The position numbers and the translations under genes were made by a program. The notes under the pieces are model-generated. The model was not told where the DNA came from. It saw nothing but the letters and a program-made list of their open reading frames with translations, and ran no database searches. This document shows, one piece after another, positions 13,522 to 27,006 of a stretch of DNA of 64,000 nt (positions are counted from its first letter, which is position 1; every line of letters starts with the position of its first letter). Source of the DNA: Monomorium pharaonis (taxonomy: Eukaryota; Arthropoda; Insecta; Hymenoptera; Formicidae); NCBI RefSeq assembly GCF_013373865.1, contig NC_050476.1, positions 7,538,501-7,602,500 of the forward strand. Direction: 5' to 3'.

Positions 13522-16500
13522 TTTAGTTAGGAATTCATCGTTCTCGAAATCGTACGATTCGTTCTGATAAACAGGCACGCAGAGGCCACGGTCGCGTTAT
13601 TATCGTATAAAACTCTGTTCTTATTTTGCAACTGCAAATCCATAATGCGTAACGATCTCGTTACATTTCTAATTATCGCGTATGTCATCAGTATGTCTCG
13701 CGAGATGAATCACGCGCCACGCCGTGACTCAGGAGATCCTTTCTATTTTCATCGAAAACTCCTGATCCCAGCGTTTACGCTGCTAACGGAACGGCCGCTG
13801 TATAATCGCCGGCGCAGACGAATTTAACCGAGATCGCAAACGACAACAACGAACGCCGCACGAGCGCCGCGCGTAGTAAAATCGCATGCTAAAACCGCCA
13901 AAACCGCACGTGCAGTTTATGATGAGTCGGGGGGGGGGGGGACGATCTTTTGTCTCTGCGCGCAGAGATTTTTTTTTCCTTTCCTCGTGACATCCACGAC
14001 GTTCATCTTCCCCGACGTACGTCACGGCCGTGTATTTCTTTTATTAACGCTACCGCCGCCGCTGACCGGCCTGGTTCGATGGACCGCACCGTCAAGTTCA
14101 AGGCCGCGCTGCACTTTGATCCACGGTCTATTCCGTAAAAATCCGAGATGCAATTCTCTTTCTCTCTCTCTCTTTCTCTTTTATTGTAAAACCTGCCTCG
14201 CTTCCCTTCGTCCTCCGGGAGCTTCCCCGGTTCAAGGACCACGCCGAGACTATGCCAGCAAGCTTCTTTGCATTCACGTTGTTCATTCACCTCCTTTCCT
14301 CTCGTAGTTTCTTCTCTTCTCGCGGCGCGCGTATAGCCATGCCCCATGGTTGCCATGGTTGCCAAGCCCGTGTGCCTATCAAGGTCCACGGCCACACGGC
14401 ACCCGCACATGGCACATTACCACGGTGACGAGGGGGGAGAAAAAAAGCTCGATTCGCTCGAGCCGCAAAGCCGACTGTGCTCGGGCCAGATTTTTCAAGA
14501 CGGCGCGATGAAACGACGCGGTTTGAAGCGACGCGGCCGCGAAGTGTAGGATCCCAAGCGTCCAGCTTCTCTTCTCACCGAAGGAACAATGAGAAGTAAT
14601 AAAAACGAATTAGAGAATCGAAGCGAGAAGGAGATTACATTTGTCAAGAAGATTGATGACCTGATACTTCATTGTTCCTTGATGACATTCCTTAAGAAAA
14701 AGAAACTTGTATTATTTTATGTGTAACCACATTTTATTATTCAAAAATTTTTATTAATCGCAAGAGCTACTCTTCTTATTTCTTAAGCGAAGAGTCGGAT
14801 TATAATAAATTCAGCTTAATTCGAATTTTTTCCTAAGGCGCTGTATCGCGCAGAATGACGAGGATACTTTCGTTTTCACTCTCGGCGTGTCCTTGACGAA
14901 TTCCTTTACGCGTATATGACAATCGGTACACTGCCAGGCTTTCATCCCCGGCGGCTATTAATTTGTCCGGTAGGGGAATACAGGCTCGGCCTTTGCGTGA
15001 TACGTGCCGTTTTTCCGTCTAGCCGCCTATAAATATCGTAGACGTTCCCGTACGCGGCGAAATTCGCGTGGCGGACCTTCATCTTTGATCTCGTCGCCCG
15101 CGAATGAAAATAGACCCGCGAAATTCTCATCCACGAGCGGTAATTATCGTAATAATGGCCGGTGGTGTGTCTCGTAAAAGGAGAAGTTCGTCCTGGTTAC
15201 TTTCATTCTCCCGGCTTGCCATTATGGCCATCGCCCTCGTGTTGATCGCTCGGTGTCGTCGAACTCCCGACGTCCGTCGTCGTTCTCGGAATCTCTCTCG
15301 TCGGCAGGGTGTCTCTTGTGAATTGCAGAAAGCGGACAGGAAAGACGGAGAAAGGAAGAGAATGTCAATATTCCGCCTGAATTTCCGCTGGAATAGAATT
15401 GATTTTTCAAAGTATTTTTTCCTACAAATTCTCAAATTGCTCACGAAACTTTTAGTCAATCGATATATAATTTTTTGTAAATTTTATTTTTTTAAAATTT
15501 AAAATTTATTAAAAGTTTTGCTGTAGCCTTTAAAAAAAAATGTTTTTTTAGGAATTGTCGGATTGCATCACCGAATATAATCCCTCTATGCCGGAACTTC
15601 CGGCCCTTCGGGTTTTCCCCGGGCGTGAATAGGTGCGAGGGTGACGTGGAACAAATGGAAGGAATCGAATTGATTCAACGAGCGAGCGTTTCGGTGTTGA
15701 GTTACGGTTTCCAAATGTTTCGACGATTCACACACAGCATTCGGCGTACCGTGCCGCATAACTTCAGAGCGTGTCTCGGTTAGCGCGAGGGCCGGCTCGT
15801 GTATACAGGAGCACGAAGGGTTCGTTCCGATCACGCTCTCGGTGCCCGGTACTTCCATTTTCCACGGTCTCGGCTATCGGGTGCCCGTCGATTATGGTGT
15901 CGTCGAACTCCGCCGAGAGGCGGTTGCCGCGATCTGTCGAGAGGGTTTGCCCATGAAGGAGCGAGAGCGTAGAAACGGAGATATGGAGTGGAAAGAGAGA
16001 GAAGGAGAGGCACGAGGTCATGAAATTCGTCGCCTGAGCAACGTTCACTTTGATTAGACAAGCCTATTCGACATCACGAATCATGATGACGCGCATTCCT
16101 CCGCGTCTTACGATTCGGGTACCTCGGAGGCGAGGGAGGAACACGGAGTATATCTCGGATAAAATAGGAGAAATTTTATATGCAGGCCACTTGAATCTCT
16201 CGTTCATACTTCAAGAGACTTTGCATCGATAACTCATTCGTCTGGCGCGGGCCGATGATACCCCATCGCGGGTCATCAGATAAAAAGCTCGTGCTCCACG
16301 GAATCGATCGATCATTTTCCCCCTTTTTTTTTGCGACGGTCGCGCTCCATTTAAACGGACGGCGTAATGCGATATGTACACATCCGTGTAGTACGTGTTC
16401 GACGTATTCACGCATTATTCATGCAGCGGCACCGCAGTCTCGGCTTCCTATCGCGTTCGATCATACACATTTTTCATCGCCCTCCCCCTCCCCTTGCGAG

Positions 16501-18642
16501 CGAAATTGAAAGCAAGAAAAATTAATCTGCAGCCACTTACGAAGGCAACCGCCTGCACTATTAGTGCTATCGGCGTCTCGTCGCGTTGCTCTTGCGCTGC
16601 GTGATTAAATAATGATTCATACGTCAGACGTAACACTTTCAATCGGTGAGACAATAAGGCCGGGGGGTCAGCTGCGCGGATCATTCTCAATGAAGTCGTA
16701 TTGGCACAATTCTTTCCTCGCAAATTTGCATAATCGTTCTTTAAATTATAAAACACTCGTCGATATATTTATTAATTTGTTTAATATTATTTAGATTTTC
16801 AACTCCATTGCGGTGTATTATGGTTCTTCTATTCTACACGGAAAAGGAACAGTGTGGTTGCTCGACACATAAATCTGGTTGTATCAATCATGTTTGGTAC
16901 AACTACATTGATACAGTCGACATACTACAGTCAATAAGTCATATCCAACCGTACGCATGAAAATCGTTTAAAGATATCTAGATGACGCAGCCATACTCTT
17001 GGTTATGATCTTGGTTGATCTCTTCTCGTGACTTGCTGGTTATGTGAGCTGCATCTTTTCTCCCCATGTAGTTTTAATAATTAACTTTACAAAAACCAAT
17101 TGTAAAAGAGAAAAGAATTGGCCATACAGATTCTTTTTTTATATAATTATATGTCAGTTTTCCTTCCAATTCACGTTACTCACATGGAAGTAACAAGGTG
17201 AGCCATTGCGCAGGCATTTCTATTGATCAATAAGAGAGCGTGCCAAGATTCCGCCATCTTGTATAATTTGAATGGATATCAAACGAAGATTCGAGCAAGA
17301 AAGAGTTATTATTATAATAAAAGATGTTTGTTTGTTACTTCCACCCCATGGTTACTCATTTCATTCATAAACGGACCAAGAGAACGGGAGAGACGAGTGC
17401 ATGCACGTCTGGCACTCAATCAGACCATCTCTGACATGTGATTTGACGTACATCATGCTTCGTGGCCATCTCCGTCTAACGTCTCTCTTTCTCTCTCACG
17501 GAGGTCAAACTGTGCTTCCCTTGCCGCAACAAGTCGGCACTGTGCCCCTCTCCGCGATCGCTCTTACTAATTAAGTATAAATTGCTTCTCTTGTGCTCGC
17601 GAGCGAAAGGCTCGCCGCTATCGCGAAATCCGCGAGCCGCGGCTCTGCGGCTCGCCGTCTGGCATTCTCGCTCCTTCAGTATTCCGTCGACGTCAGACTG
17701 CCTGCAGACGAGGGCTGCCGTTTCCCGTGATCGCTGCCATGATTCATTTCGATGAATCCGAACGATCATGGACTCCCGTGACTCCCGTGGGTGGTCGAAG
17801 GCGAAACGGCCGGCGGCGGCGGCGGCGACGACTCGTACACGCCGCGGTTTCAATCCGGGGATTAGATCAGAGCGGTCCGAGATGAGACACGTCGGCACCA
17901 CGGTGACCCACTTCGTCGGGCACATTAAGCCTTTTACGGTTAAACGTCTATGTCTAAGCGATTTGGAGGGAAATACGTTTCGATTATTAGGGGACCCTGT
18001 GGAAGGATCCATATTATGCGGGATATCTTTTATAAGAGGCATAAACTTGAAATATAGAAATAAAAAGATTAAGAGGATAACATCTCTGAAAATATAATTC
18101 AGACAATCCTCCTCCAGAAGCAGGTTTTTTTTCTCTTTATGGAAAGGTCCGCCCGGCGTTTCGTAATACGTTTTCGAAATACGCACGAGAGCTTCGTGAT
18201 TGTGATTTTATCCCGCGATAATCGGGAGGGGGCAAACCGGCGGACGGGGAAATTTATCGTCGACCAAGGAGAACGCGATTATACCGCCGTTCATAAACGG
18301 CGGCGCGTGGATAAATGCGTAAGTAACTGGCGCGAGGTTGATTATTCCTCGTTGAATCTGATCGCGTTGCCGGCCGTGTTCCCCGCTCGTTACGAAACGT
18401 GAAGAAATGCCGCCGCGCTTCGTTGCAACCGTGAAGTGATAAAGTCGAGCCGCGCGCGGCGCGAAGCATTCCGCGCGTGTATTGCCGATTTGCAATGTGA
18501 AATAGCTCTTCCAAGGACGCAAATGAATTTCGAAGTATGAATGTCTCCTCGTTTCGCGTAAAGGATATTTAAACAGGATGAAACACTGCTGCGGTTGGCT
18601 AATAAATACGAGTTAATTGAAAAACTAGAAAAAGGTTGTTGG
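13522..18642. other. Non-coding, mostly CpG-rich region
   Basis: There is no supportable gene. Much of the segment is CpG-rich (13620-14570, 14860-15370, 15580-16480 and 17460-18560). It holds a G13 run at 13929-13941 and a CT-rich tract near 14155-14180. The longest open frame in the left 49 kb, 236 codons on the minus strand at 17476-18186, has biased composition and no domain I recognise. An ATG at 15155 opens a frame with a hydrophobic segment and is discussed as a finding. Confidence 0.5.
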
Positions 18643-18644
18643 TA

Positions 18645-19362
18645 CACGGAGAGAATTTTCTTTTAAAAATTATCCTTAAAATTGTGGTAACGGTGAGACA
18701 ACATGAATCTCGAAGAATTTTACCATGTTTCTAAACAAAATACTAGAATATTAATAACATTTGGCAAAATTTTAGTACACTGAGAGAAAAGTGTCCAGTA
18801 TTTGCAACTATAATTGCATAGTAAAATAATTATAGTTGCAAATATCATTTTTATAGTTGTGCCAAACAGGGTAAAAATTTTTACTATAAACTAAAAAGTT
18901 TACTATAAATTATAATAATTTCTACCATATATATTCTACCATACATAAGTCACAATTATAGCACGTTTAACCATACATATGGTTGTATGAACGAATGCTA
19001 TAGCTATTGTAACAATAATATAGTGTTAAGTTAACTATAATTTATATTGTTAATTTAACTATAAAAATATTGTTACGGCCGAAGATAACTATAAATTATG
19101 ATAAATGCAACTATTTTTTCCTCTCTAGATTTTCTTAAAAGTATAGTAAAATTTACTTTAAATAAAGTTTTTAAAATTACTTTACAAATCTAAAAGTTTA
19201 CCGAAGAAATTAGGTAATTTAAGGTATGTAAAAGGTTAATCTAAAGAAAGTAATTCAAGCCTTTTCCCAAGGAAAAGCATAGTAAAATTCTTCGAAGTTT
19301 ACGTTGTCTCACCACTACCACAATTTTAAGAGTAATTTTTAAGAGAAAATTCTCTTTACGTG
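18645..19362. mobile_element. Foldback MITE, family B copy 1, carrying a nested insertion
   Basis: The outer ends are CACGGAGAGAATTTTCTTTT and its inverted counterpart ending CTCTTTACGTG. The inner flanks also pair: GGTAACGGTGAGACAACATG at the left against the inverted GTTGTCTCACCACTACCACA at the right. TA precedes the element at 18643-18644. Another inverted-repeat element occupies about 18778-19128, so the host copy is split. Confidence 0.8.
18778..19128. mobile_element. Nested foldback MITE inside the family B copy
   Basis: The left end after TA is CACTGAGAGAAAAGTGTCCA. The right end inverted reads CTAGAGAGGAAAAAATAGTT. The interior is rich in ACTATAATT/AATTATAGT palindromes, such as TTGCAACTATAATTGC and ATAATTATAGTTGCAAAT. 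The right terminus is degraded, so its boundary is approximate. Confidence 0.65.
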
Positions 19363-19364
19363 TT

Positions 19365-20926
19365 ATCATGAATAATTACAGCAGAGTCAGTATGACGATT
19401 TGTTGCTCAGTGTTGTAATAACCGTTGCACTCATATAAAAGATCCGCAGCATTATTCAATTGAACAGAAATGAAGGAAAGATACGTGAGATAAAATCTCC
19501 TTGAGATTTTTGAGTGATATCTCATCTATCTCTTTATCAGCGTCAGCCGTCATTTAGTATCGAATTTAAATCGAGGCCGCGCGAACGCTGGAATGCGCAC
19601 GCATACCGATCGTAAGCGTATTATCGCGAAGGCTGCGCGTATCCTTCGAGAGCGGCGCTATCTTTCGAATTTATTTCGGGACTGTGTGTTTCCAAGGATA
19701 TCCCGTATCTCCCGTCCCCCCCCCCCCTCGTTCCCGCTCAAAGGGAACGCCGTCTGCAAGAATTTAACTGCGCGACTTCCCATGCGACTTTTATGGCCGT
19801 AGCAAAGAGTACGTCGTAAGCCCAGCCTGGCGACGGTTACAAACATTTCTGGGTAGATACACTCGACGCAAGGGCCCTTTAAAGCCCGCGTAAAAAGAGA
19901 AAGGTATAAGAAGCCCGCGGTGCGCTATCAGCTTTCCTCGAGGGAGCCCGTCGCGACGTTGTTTGCTTTGATTACCATGGATCCGGAGGAGCGTATACCC
20001 CAGATATGCATTGTTTACACGGTGCATCAAGCTGTTCTCCCGTGTAAGCCGCTTCCACGCACATATCCGGCCGAACGCGCGGGACGACGCACGCGCTCGT
20101 AGTAAGTCGGAGTGAAGGTTTTCCCTCGCGTTCCAGAAGTGGGCTTCTTATCGCACGACTTTTTACTTCTCGTGCGTCCCATCGAGATTGATGGAATATC
20201 CACGTCGGTGAAATAAATTACAATCCATTAATAATTACAACAGCCAGACAACTTATCTCTGACTTTTATATTTGGTAGCGAATTAATTATGGGTATGCGA
20301 TTGCAGTGCGATTGTAATGTTAAGTTGTCACGAGATATTGCCGTTGTATCTTTATCAGTGTTTCGTCAGCTCATTAGCTCCGCGAGATTTCATTGACACA
20401 TCTCGCCGGCGGTAATTGTGTAAGAGCTTCTCAACGGGGATTCTCGTGGGAGACGACAACGGATCGGTTTTCCTTTCGCTTTCACATCCGTAATCATGCC
20501 CCCTTCGTGTTGCGTCTGCGCCTGCGAAAGGAATTCTTACCTGAGGTCCCGGGGCCGCCTCGTGATTAATCATTGCCGTTCGTCCGCTGCAGGCTAGGTA
20601 GCGCCGCTACAGCTGGTACTGCATCGCCCTTCTCACCTTCTCGGGAGAAAAATTAAGGGTGCGCACGGCCCGCGATTAACATCTGCGGGAGTAGTTCGAG
20701 AAATGCGTCGTCCGGCTCTGATTTAAATGTCAGAATTCTCAGGGAAAATGCATCCGCTGCAGGATTAAATGACCTGAACAATTATCTCACGAGACGCGAT
20801 TAAATTTCTGACGGAGATGTCAAAAGATAACGTTTCACAGCGTTGGAGACGCTAAAGAAAGATTAAGAAGTCTGAAAACGTAAGCTCTTTAGGCTGCATC
20901 TTAGCTTGATTGCCAGGCCAAACTGC
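19365..20926. other. Non-coding interval
   Basis: A CpG-rich block (19560-20180) with a C-run near 19719-19728 is flanked by AT-rich DNA. Open frames are short and lack domains. Confidence 0.55.
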
Positions 20927-21335
20927 GCAGAGAGAAAAATGTCGAAGTATTGAGAATCAAATATTTCTTACGGCGTTTTCTTCGATATTTATTTGTTATA
21001 AAAAAATTTATTTGCGCAATATATATTTCTATGAAATGCATCCCATTTTTCTTATTAATTGGTTTATGTCCTACAAATAAATGTTTTGAGTAAAATAAAT
21101 ATTATGACGCATAAATAAGTTTTAAGTATTTTTCTCTAATGAATGGTTTACTTAAATAGGGCGAATTGATTGTTTTATTTCTAGCAAGTAAATTATTTAT
21201 TTTTGCCCACACTGGATGTTATCTCTTTACGTAAGATATATTTTAAAGAAATCTGTATATTACATTTTCACAAATAAATTTTTTTATAACAAATAAATGT
21301 TGAAGAAAATATCACCAGAGACATTTTTCTCTCGG
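20927..21335. mobile_element. Foldback MITE, family F (single copy here)
   Basis: An element of about 409 bp has ends GAGAGAAAAATGTC at the left and the inverted GACATTTTTCTCTC at the right. Further in, TTTATTTGTTATAAAAAAAT at about 20988-21007 pairs with the inverted TTTTTTTATAACAAATAAAT at about 21278-21297. Boundaries are approximate because the outermost bases have diverged. Confidence 0.75.
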
Positions 21336-24300
21336 TTTCATAATTTGGAGCAAATTTGACGGATGAAAATTAATGTCGATCTAATACAACATCGATTCGT
21401 AACTTTGAGTCTTTTGCAACTTCTTTGCTCAACGTACCGTAATGATTTACATCTGGCAAACGCGCCTACGTCTCTCTGATTGTCCCATTATTCGTTTTAC
21501 TCGGTCTTTAGATTCGCCACGACATGACAACGGCTCGTGTAAGACGCAATATCGCGAAAGTCACGTTCAGCGCGCGCTCATGAGCTTTTACTTGACTTTG
21601 TCCATCTCGTAAACTTCTAACGACGCGTTATGCAACGCTAGTAAAACGGTAACGCGTATCCGCGCATCGCTCGTGGAATTCGTGTCATAGAGACGCGAGC
21701 CAACGGTGCAATCGTGCTCTCTGGTGCACAGCCGAGCAAGCGAGACACCCGTGCGGCACAAAACGGAGTAAGTACACATTAAAAACCGTATATATCCGGT
21801 TTGGGTTGCGACACCCGGCGACTAGAGACACTCGCCAAGGAGCCCAGCAAACAATTCATTAATTTCAGTCGACGTTAGACCGAAGTAATTTCTCTTCGCA
21901 AAATGAAAGTGAAGTAAACAATCATAAGATTTCCCTTCCACGTGGCAGAACTAATGGCTTCCCGTTTTCTAAGCAAGAAAATTAAAAGCGGAAGAAGTGT
22001 GCCGCGAAGAATAAAAAGGGAATATTCACGCTGGACGGAGAATAATATCTTTTTATCGTATATCTGCCGAAAAAGTCGCGTGCCGAACGCGGACTCGAGG
22101 GTCTCGGTGACCCATTTTTCCGAATGGATGATAGAAACTTTTGGGGCGGTATTTTTGGATCGTGTGATTCAGCAGTTGGGGAAGATGCGACGGTATGCAC
22201 CGCAGAGTGCGCTCGCATATGTGTGTGTGTGTGTGTGTCTGATTTGGCTGGCTAGCACGATTTCGTTTTAAAACGGCACGTCCACGGAAAGTTGGCCGCG
22301 AGGCGATCCCCGGCGCCCGGCTGGTCACGCGAAGTTACGTTGAACCCCCCCCCCGTCGGGGGGGGGGGGGTTAATAACGACCGTTGTGTGTTGCCCGTCG
22401 GGATCGATGTTTGATTAAGAACGCGAGATTGTACCCCGCGTAAAAGCCCATTCGCTGCTTTCTCCTAATTGCAAGCGGAGCAGGTATGCGCTCACCAAGG
22501 AATATCGCCGCTCACACCGACGTTCGTTCAAGTGGATCATCACGTTACGCTCGCCGATTACGCGCGCTACACACACATCATCGCGGGCATTACGACCCCC
22601 GTTCTCATTCACCCTTGCCCTGCACGGAGTAATTCTTTATTAGAAAAATTTTATAACGAGCACTTGCCTCGTAACCTTCGCGGATTCTCCTGAGATAATA
22701 CTTGCATTATATTAATTGAAAGATAAGTCTATCATCTTTGGTGCTTCATAACGCGAATATCGATTCTCCGGTATCAATTGTATCTAACGCTTTTGAAAAA
22801 AAAAAAAAGAAAAAAACGTAGCCTTGAAGGAAACCATTATTCTTATTCGTGTTAATCAAAGACAAAACGCCGCGCGCCTGACACTCCGAGCTTCTGTGAT
22901 TCGAATCCGGTTTCGCGTAATAATACCCCGCGACGCGGATATGAATTACCGTTGTTAACGAGGAGGAGGAGGGCGGAGGCAATAAGGCGGCTAGAGCCCG
23001 CCGCCTAATCGCGTGTCGTGAAAATCACGATCGGCGGTATCGCGCGAGAAGGATTTGCGTGCCGCGCAAACGGCGATCTCGGCGTCGCGAGGGATCCATT
23101 CTCGCAGCCTCCTTATAATCGCGGTTAACGGCCAGTTATGCCACTTTATCTTTTAATAGGCGGTTCACCTACCGGCAGAATGATGTATCGGTCGCCCGCG
23201 CGTGTTTGTACCTCTCCTCTCTCTCGACTCCCGATGCGCTTCCCGATGCGCTTCCCGAGCGCATGGTAATCAGCAAGCATTATCCTAGCGGTGTCGACCG
23301 GTCGCAAGCTTTTTAAACGACGTCGCGCCGTTGGAATCCACGGATCGCAACGCACGCATCCTCCATCGCTGCATCCGACGATGCAGCTGCGTCGAGTCGT
23401 CGGCGTGCGTCTGTGTGTGTGTGTATGTGTGTGTGTGGAAGGTCTCTTCTGCGCGCTATCGCTTCATCGTAATCTTGCCGGACGTGCCAATGAGACGCGA
23501 TATCTCACCGCTCTCTTATCGATTTGAATTACACACACGGAACAATTTTGATATTCGATAGAGTAGATCGATATTACGAGGACCTTCGTAGAATCTTCGT
23601 GTCAAGTTTCTTTTTTAATCTTCAGCGTTCGAATATGCTCGACATTGAAGTCCTATTTGGAGTTCATTTGAAAGTTAAACGCGCGGCACATGTTCTTATT
23701 GTCTACTTAGCCCCGGAATAGCTTCCAGTTCCCGAAAGGATTGCTCGTAACTCGAGTTTTTGATACCGCTATAAATAACGTCAATTTCTTCCAACATAAT
23801 CTGCCGAACCCGTTGTTCATCGACGATTTTGGAACGGGGTCTCCGTGGCACATGTCGAGCGAAACGTGCCCGTCGAGCCCGAGCGGAGTGCGCGGGAGAG
23901 AGCGGGAGAGCGAAGCGGGAGGAACAAAGACGAGGAGGAACACGACGAAGAGGCAGACGACGACGACGGCGGCGGCGAGGTTGCCAAGTCGTGTTTACAT
24001 ACCGTCTACCGTCTACGTGCTCCCCCGAAGGGCTCTCTCGGTCAAGAGGCACGGTTTAACCCGATGCGAATCCGCTCGGCACGGACTGAGGAGAGCGTGT
24101 ATTCATGGCGTCCGTTGCGCGGGAGTTGCGCGCCACGCGGATTGCCACCGGACCCTTCACAAAGACTCGCCTCCGCAGAAGGTTGTCGGGAGGATCTCGC
24201 GAGAGAGTCCGGTATACAAAGTCACGAAGCTCTCGCAAAATGGAGAGAAGACGATGCGATGCCTGTAGCCTCCTCGCTTGTTTGAAAATTAGGAATATTC

Positions 24301-25884
24301 CATAAATCTTGGGGGAGAGAGTGCGTCTACGAAACATGACGGATAATAACGATAATTTGGCAGCGCTTTGCATAATCTTTCAAATTGCCATGCGGTCTGA
24401 GAGAGAGAGAGATATAACGAGAAATAATCAGGCGCTAACGCGCGCGCCGACTATGTCGGTTCACGCGGAGCATAATTTATGCATCCTTCCAGGAACTTTC
24501 TACGGAGAGTCGTTTTTTTTTTTGTTGCGAGATCTTTGACGGACAAGGAGTCCTGTCCCATTCGAATCGTCATAGACGATTTTTGCGCGGCTCGCAAGGG
24601 ATATTAGAGGCCGCCGAGCGTGCGAATAAATTGCGAGCGTGACGTAATCTGAACGTTGTTGTAAAAACTGCACGGCTTAATGACCGCGCGCGGAAACTAT
24701 CGGGTAATTACGGTTGGGGGGATACGGTTGAACAGACGCCTCGGGGCCGGAGGCGCACTCGTACCGAATGTTTTCTCCGGGGGTTCTTACTCCGCGCGGC
24801 TTCCCTTTGCTTTCGTTTGTGCGCTGCTCTCGCGCGATTGCATTACGGCGGTGCACCTCGTGTCTCTCCGTCTCTGCTATCGAACCGCTACTTAGCAACG
24901 CCACGTGCCCGCCTCAATCGCGGCTTTCGATTTCCCGAGGTTATCGCATTCCTGCCTCTCGAGTTTCCCGTGTGTGTACGTTACGCTCGGCGTTCGAACG
25001 CGATGAACTACTTTTATATGAAGATAAGTGGAGTGAAGAATCGACGACTACGAGCTAATTTTGAAGTTACGACGGAAAGAGAAAATTTATGAAGATAATT
25101 TTATTGAGTGTCATAACAGTAATTTATAACGCAATCTTATATTCTCCGTTTTATCGGAAGTGCAGTTGAGTTGTAAAATCTGAAATCTATTTCGAGAACC
25201 TGACGTGTCAAATTGTTATGACGGCTATTTTATTATCAGAACAAATATCGTTTACAGTCTTTGTTGGAGATGTGATAATAGCAGATAAACATGTTATCGC
25301 CGATTTCTTCTTTTATGAGCTCATTTACAATGCGTCCTATGTAGCGATATCGTTCCCGAAATGCCTCGGGCTGTGTGGTCCGGGCCGTCAAAACGACCGC
25401 TGTAAAAGGCCGTCAGGACTCCGCTCCGCAGGAGCGATCCTTCCATCGACAGATGCCATTAGTCAATTCCTTCTACTTCGCGGCATGATACAAGATACAT
25501 CTCCAGCCGCGGCGGTGTCGCGTCATTTCTCGCCACGTTATCTTTAGAGTCTTCTGTTATGAGACAAGATCTAGTGTTTCGTAAACTACCACCCTTCGTG
25601 GAATTGTGCGTTTAACCCTAACGTAAACGTGCCGGTATTTGTCGGTTGAATTGTGTCTCGCCAGGCGTCGATCGCTGAGTCAGAATTCTCGTAACTTTTT
25701 CGCAAATTAAAATCATCAACGCGTAACCAACGGATGGAGATCGATAAAGAATTACAAAAGAAAAACAATTTACAAAAGAGAATTCGAAATTTTATTGGCA
25801 TATTGTAATTTATGTTAAAGTTTGTAATTTATATTAAAATTTAAATTAAAATTGTAATTTATATTAAAGTAAGAATCCTTTACA
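21336..25884. other. Non-coding, CpG-rich region with microsatellites
   Basis: There is no supportable gene. It contains (TG)n at 22220-22237 and a TG/TA run at about 23411-23437, a C10/G13 hairpin at 22343-22372, and long CpG-rich stretches (about 22990-23500 and 23820-25020). Several frames are open on both strands near 23.7-24.4 kb, as expected in GC-rich DNA. None shows a domain. Confidence 0.5.
22343..22372. repeat. C10-GTC-G13 hairpin tract
   Basis: AA, ten C, GTC, thirteen G, then TT gives a near-perfect G:C hairpin of at least 12 pairs with a three-base loop. Confidence 0.9.
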
Positions 25885-25886
25885 TA

Positions 25887-26254
25887 CACGGAAAAAAAAG
25901 AATATTTTTATTTTGATAATATCTTTAGTTTCAACGTGAAAATCTTGAAATGAGATTATATTGCGTTAAATCAAAAAGATATACTTGAATCAAGATTTAT
26001 TTTAAGACTTTATATAGTTTAATCAAGAAAATGATATTCTTGTTATTTAAGAATAATAAAGGAAAAAATGTTGGATAGAAAATACTGTGTGTTCAAATCG
26101 AAGGTTATAATTTTTTTAGAATAAAATTATCAAAACAATTATATTATATTTTTGAAATAACAATTATAGTATTGACATAAGACAGAGACTGTAATATTGT
26201 TGTTACGTATATATGAAACAATGAAGAGTTAATTTGACACTTGCTCTTTTTGTG
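25887..26254. mobile_element. MITE, family D copy 1 (TA duplication)
   Basis: This 368-bp element starts CACGGAAAAAAAAGAATATT and ends CTTGCTCTTTTTGTG. TA flanks both sides (25885-25886 and 26255-26256). The internal block running from TTCAACGTGAAAATCTTGAA to GAAATAACAATTATAGTATT recurs in opposite orientation at 28951-29371 and 48336-48655. Confidence 0.8.
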
Positions 26255-26896
26255 TAGACAGCTTATAGCAATGTAGCACGCGAAATTATTATTTTCCGGT
26301 CTCCTTGATGACTAAGGAGGTGCGGAACAAACAATTGCGCAGCAGTTCCTATGGATTATCCTTGTGTTGGATTTAATGCTCGCTCTATATGAGCAGTTAT
26401 CGCGACGTGACAACGCGTCCCAAGTGCATCACGTGTCGCAGATCGTTTAAACACAGGCTCAAGTGCGGACTCGCATCGCCTGGCCGCGTTGACAGAGTCG
26501 CCCCTTTCGTTTATCCACGTGGTCGGGAATTTATTATTATTACCAGCCGTGGCGCGCGAGGAGGTGGGGGGGGGGGGGGAAGGAGGAGCGGAGAAGTAAT
26601 TATCTTTCGGAGGAGACGCAGGATGTTCGCTCGCTCGTCCGCCCGTGTACCCCGATCCTGCAATGTGTTCGGGCACCCCGCGTGGCATTCGTCGGTAAGA
26701 CTTTGAAGTGTAGCATTCTGTATAAAAGAGAGAGAGAGAGAGAGAAAAAAAAAATACATCGACTCTCCCGCGCGATGCAATCAGATAATGGAATCTCCCC
26801 GGTAATTTTTCTGTGTGAGAAAACGAGATATTCACGTAATGCGTCTTGTTGCGCCCTTTTATCGTGCCTCCCTCTCCCGCCTTGTTGCATTCTTTA

Positions 26897-26926
26897 CTCC
26901 CTCCCTCCCTCCCTCCCTCCCTCCCT
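26897..26926. repeat. (CTCC)n microsatellite
   Basis: Seven or more uninterrupted CTCC/CCCT units. Confidence 0.9.
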
Positions 26927-27006
26927 CACTCGGAGAGATCGTTCGATAATCATCGATCGCGGAATGAAATTTTTGCTTCGCAACCACAGTGCTACATTTT
27001 TCGCTA

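Noticed and set aside
15104..15502. 132-codon frame with a hydrophobic segment taken as a gene
   Set aside because: Read as a whole it ends in AT-rich low-complexity sequence. Only a possible exon boundary at 15308 was kept, as a low-interest finding.
16836..16860. TACACGGAAAAGG resembling a family B/D left terminus
   Set aside because: No inverted partner was found within the next few hundred bases, so no element could be delimited.
17476..18186. 236-codon minus-strand open frame, the longest in the left 49 kb
   Set aside because: Composition follows CpG-rich DNA (Arg/Ser/Ala-rich), the other strand is also open, and no domain or splice context is seen. A chance frame is most likely.
22885..22915. 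GATTCGAATCC resembling a tRNA T-loop
   Set aside because: No acceptor stem, D-arm or A/B-box partner at the right distance on either strand.
23741..24285. Several overlapping open frames up to 175 codons
   Set aside because: CpG-rich region with frames open on both strands. Basic, low-complexity products with no family features.
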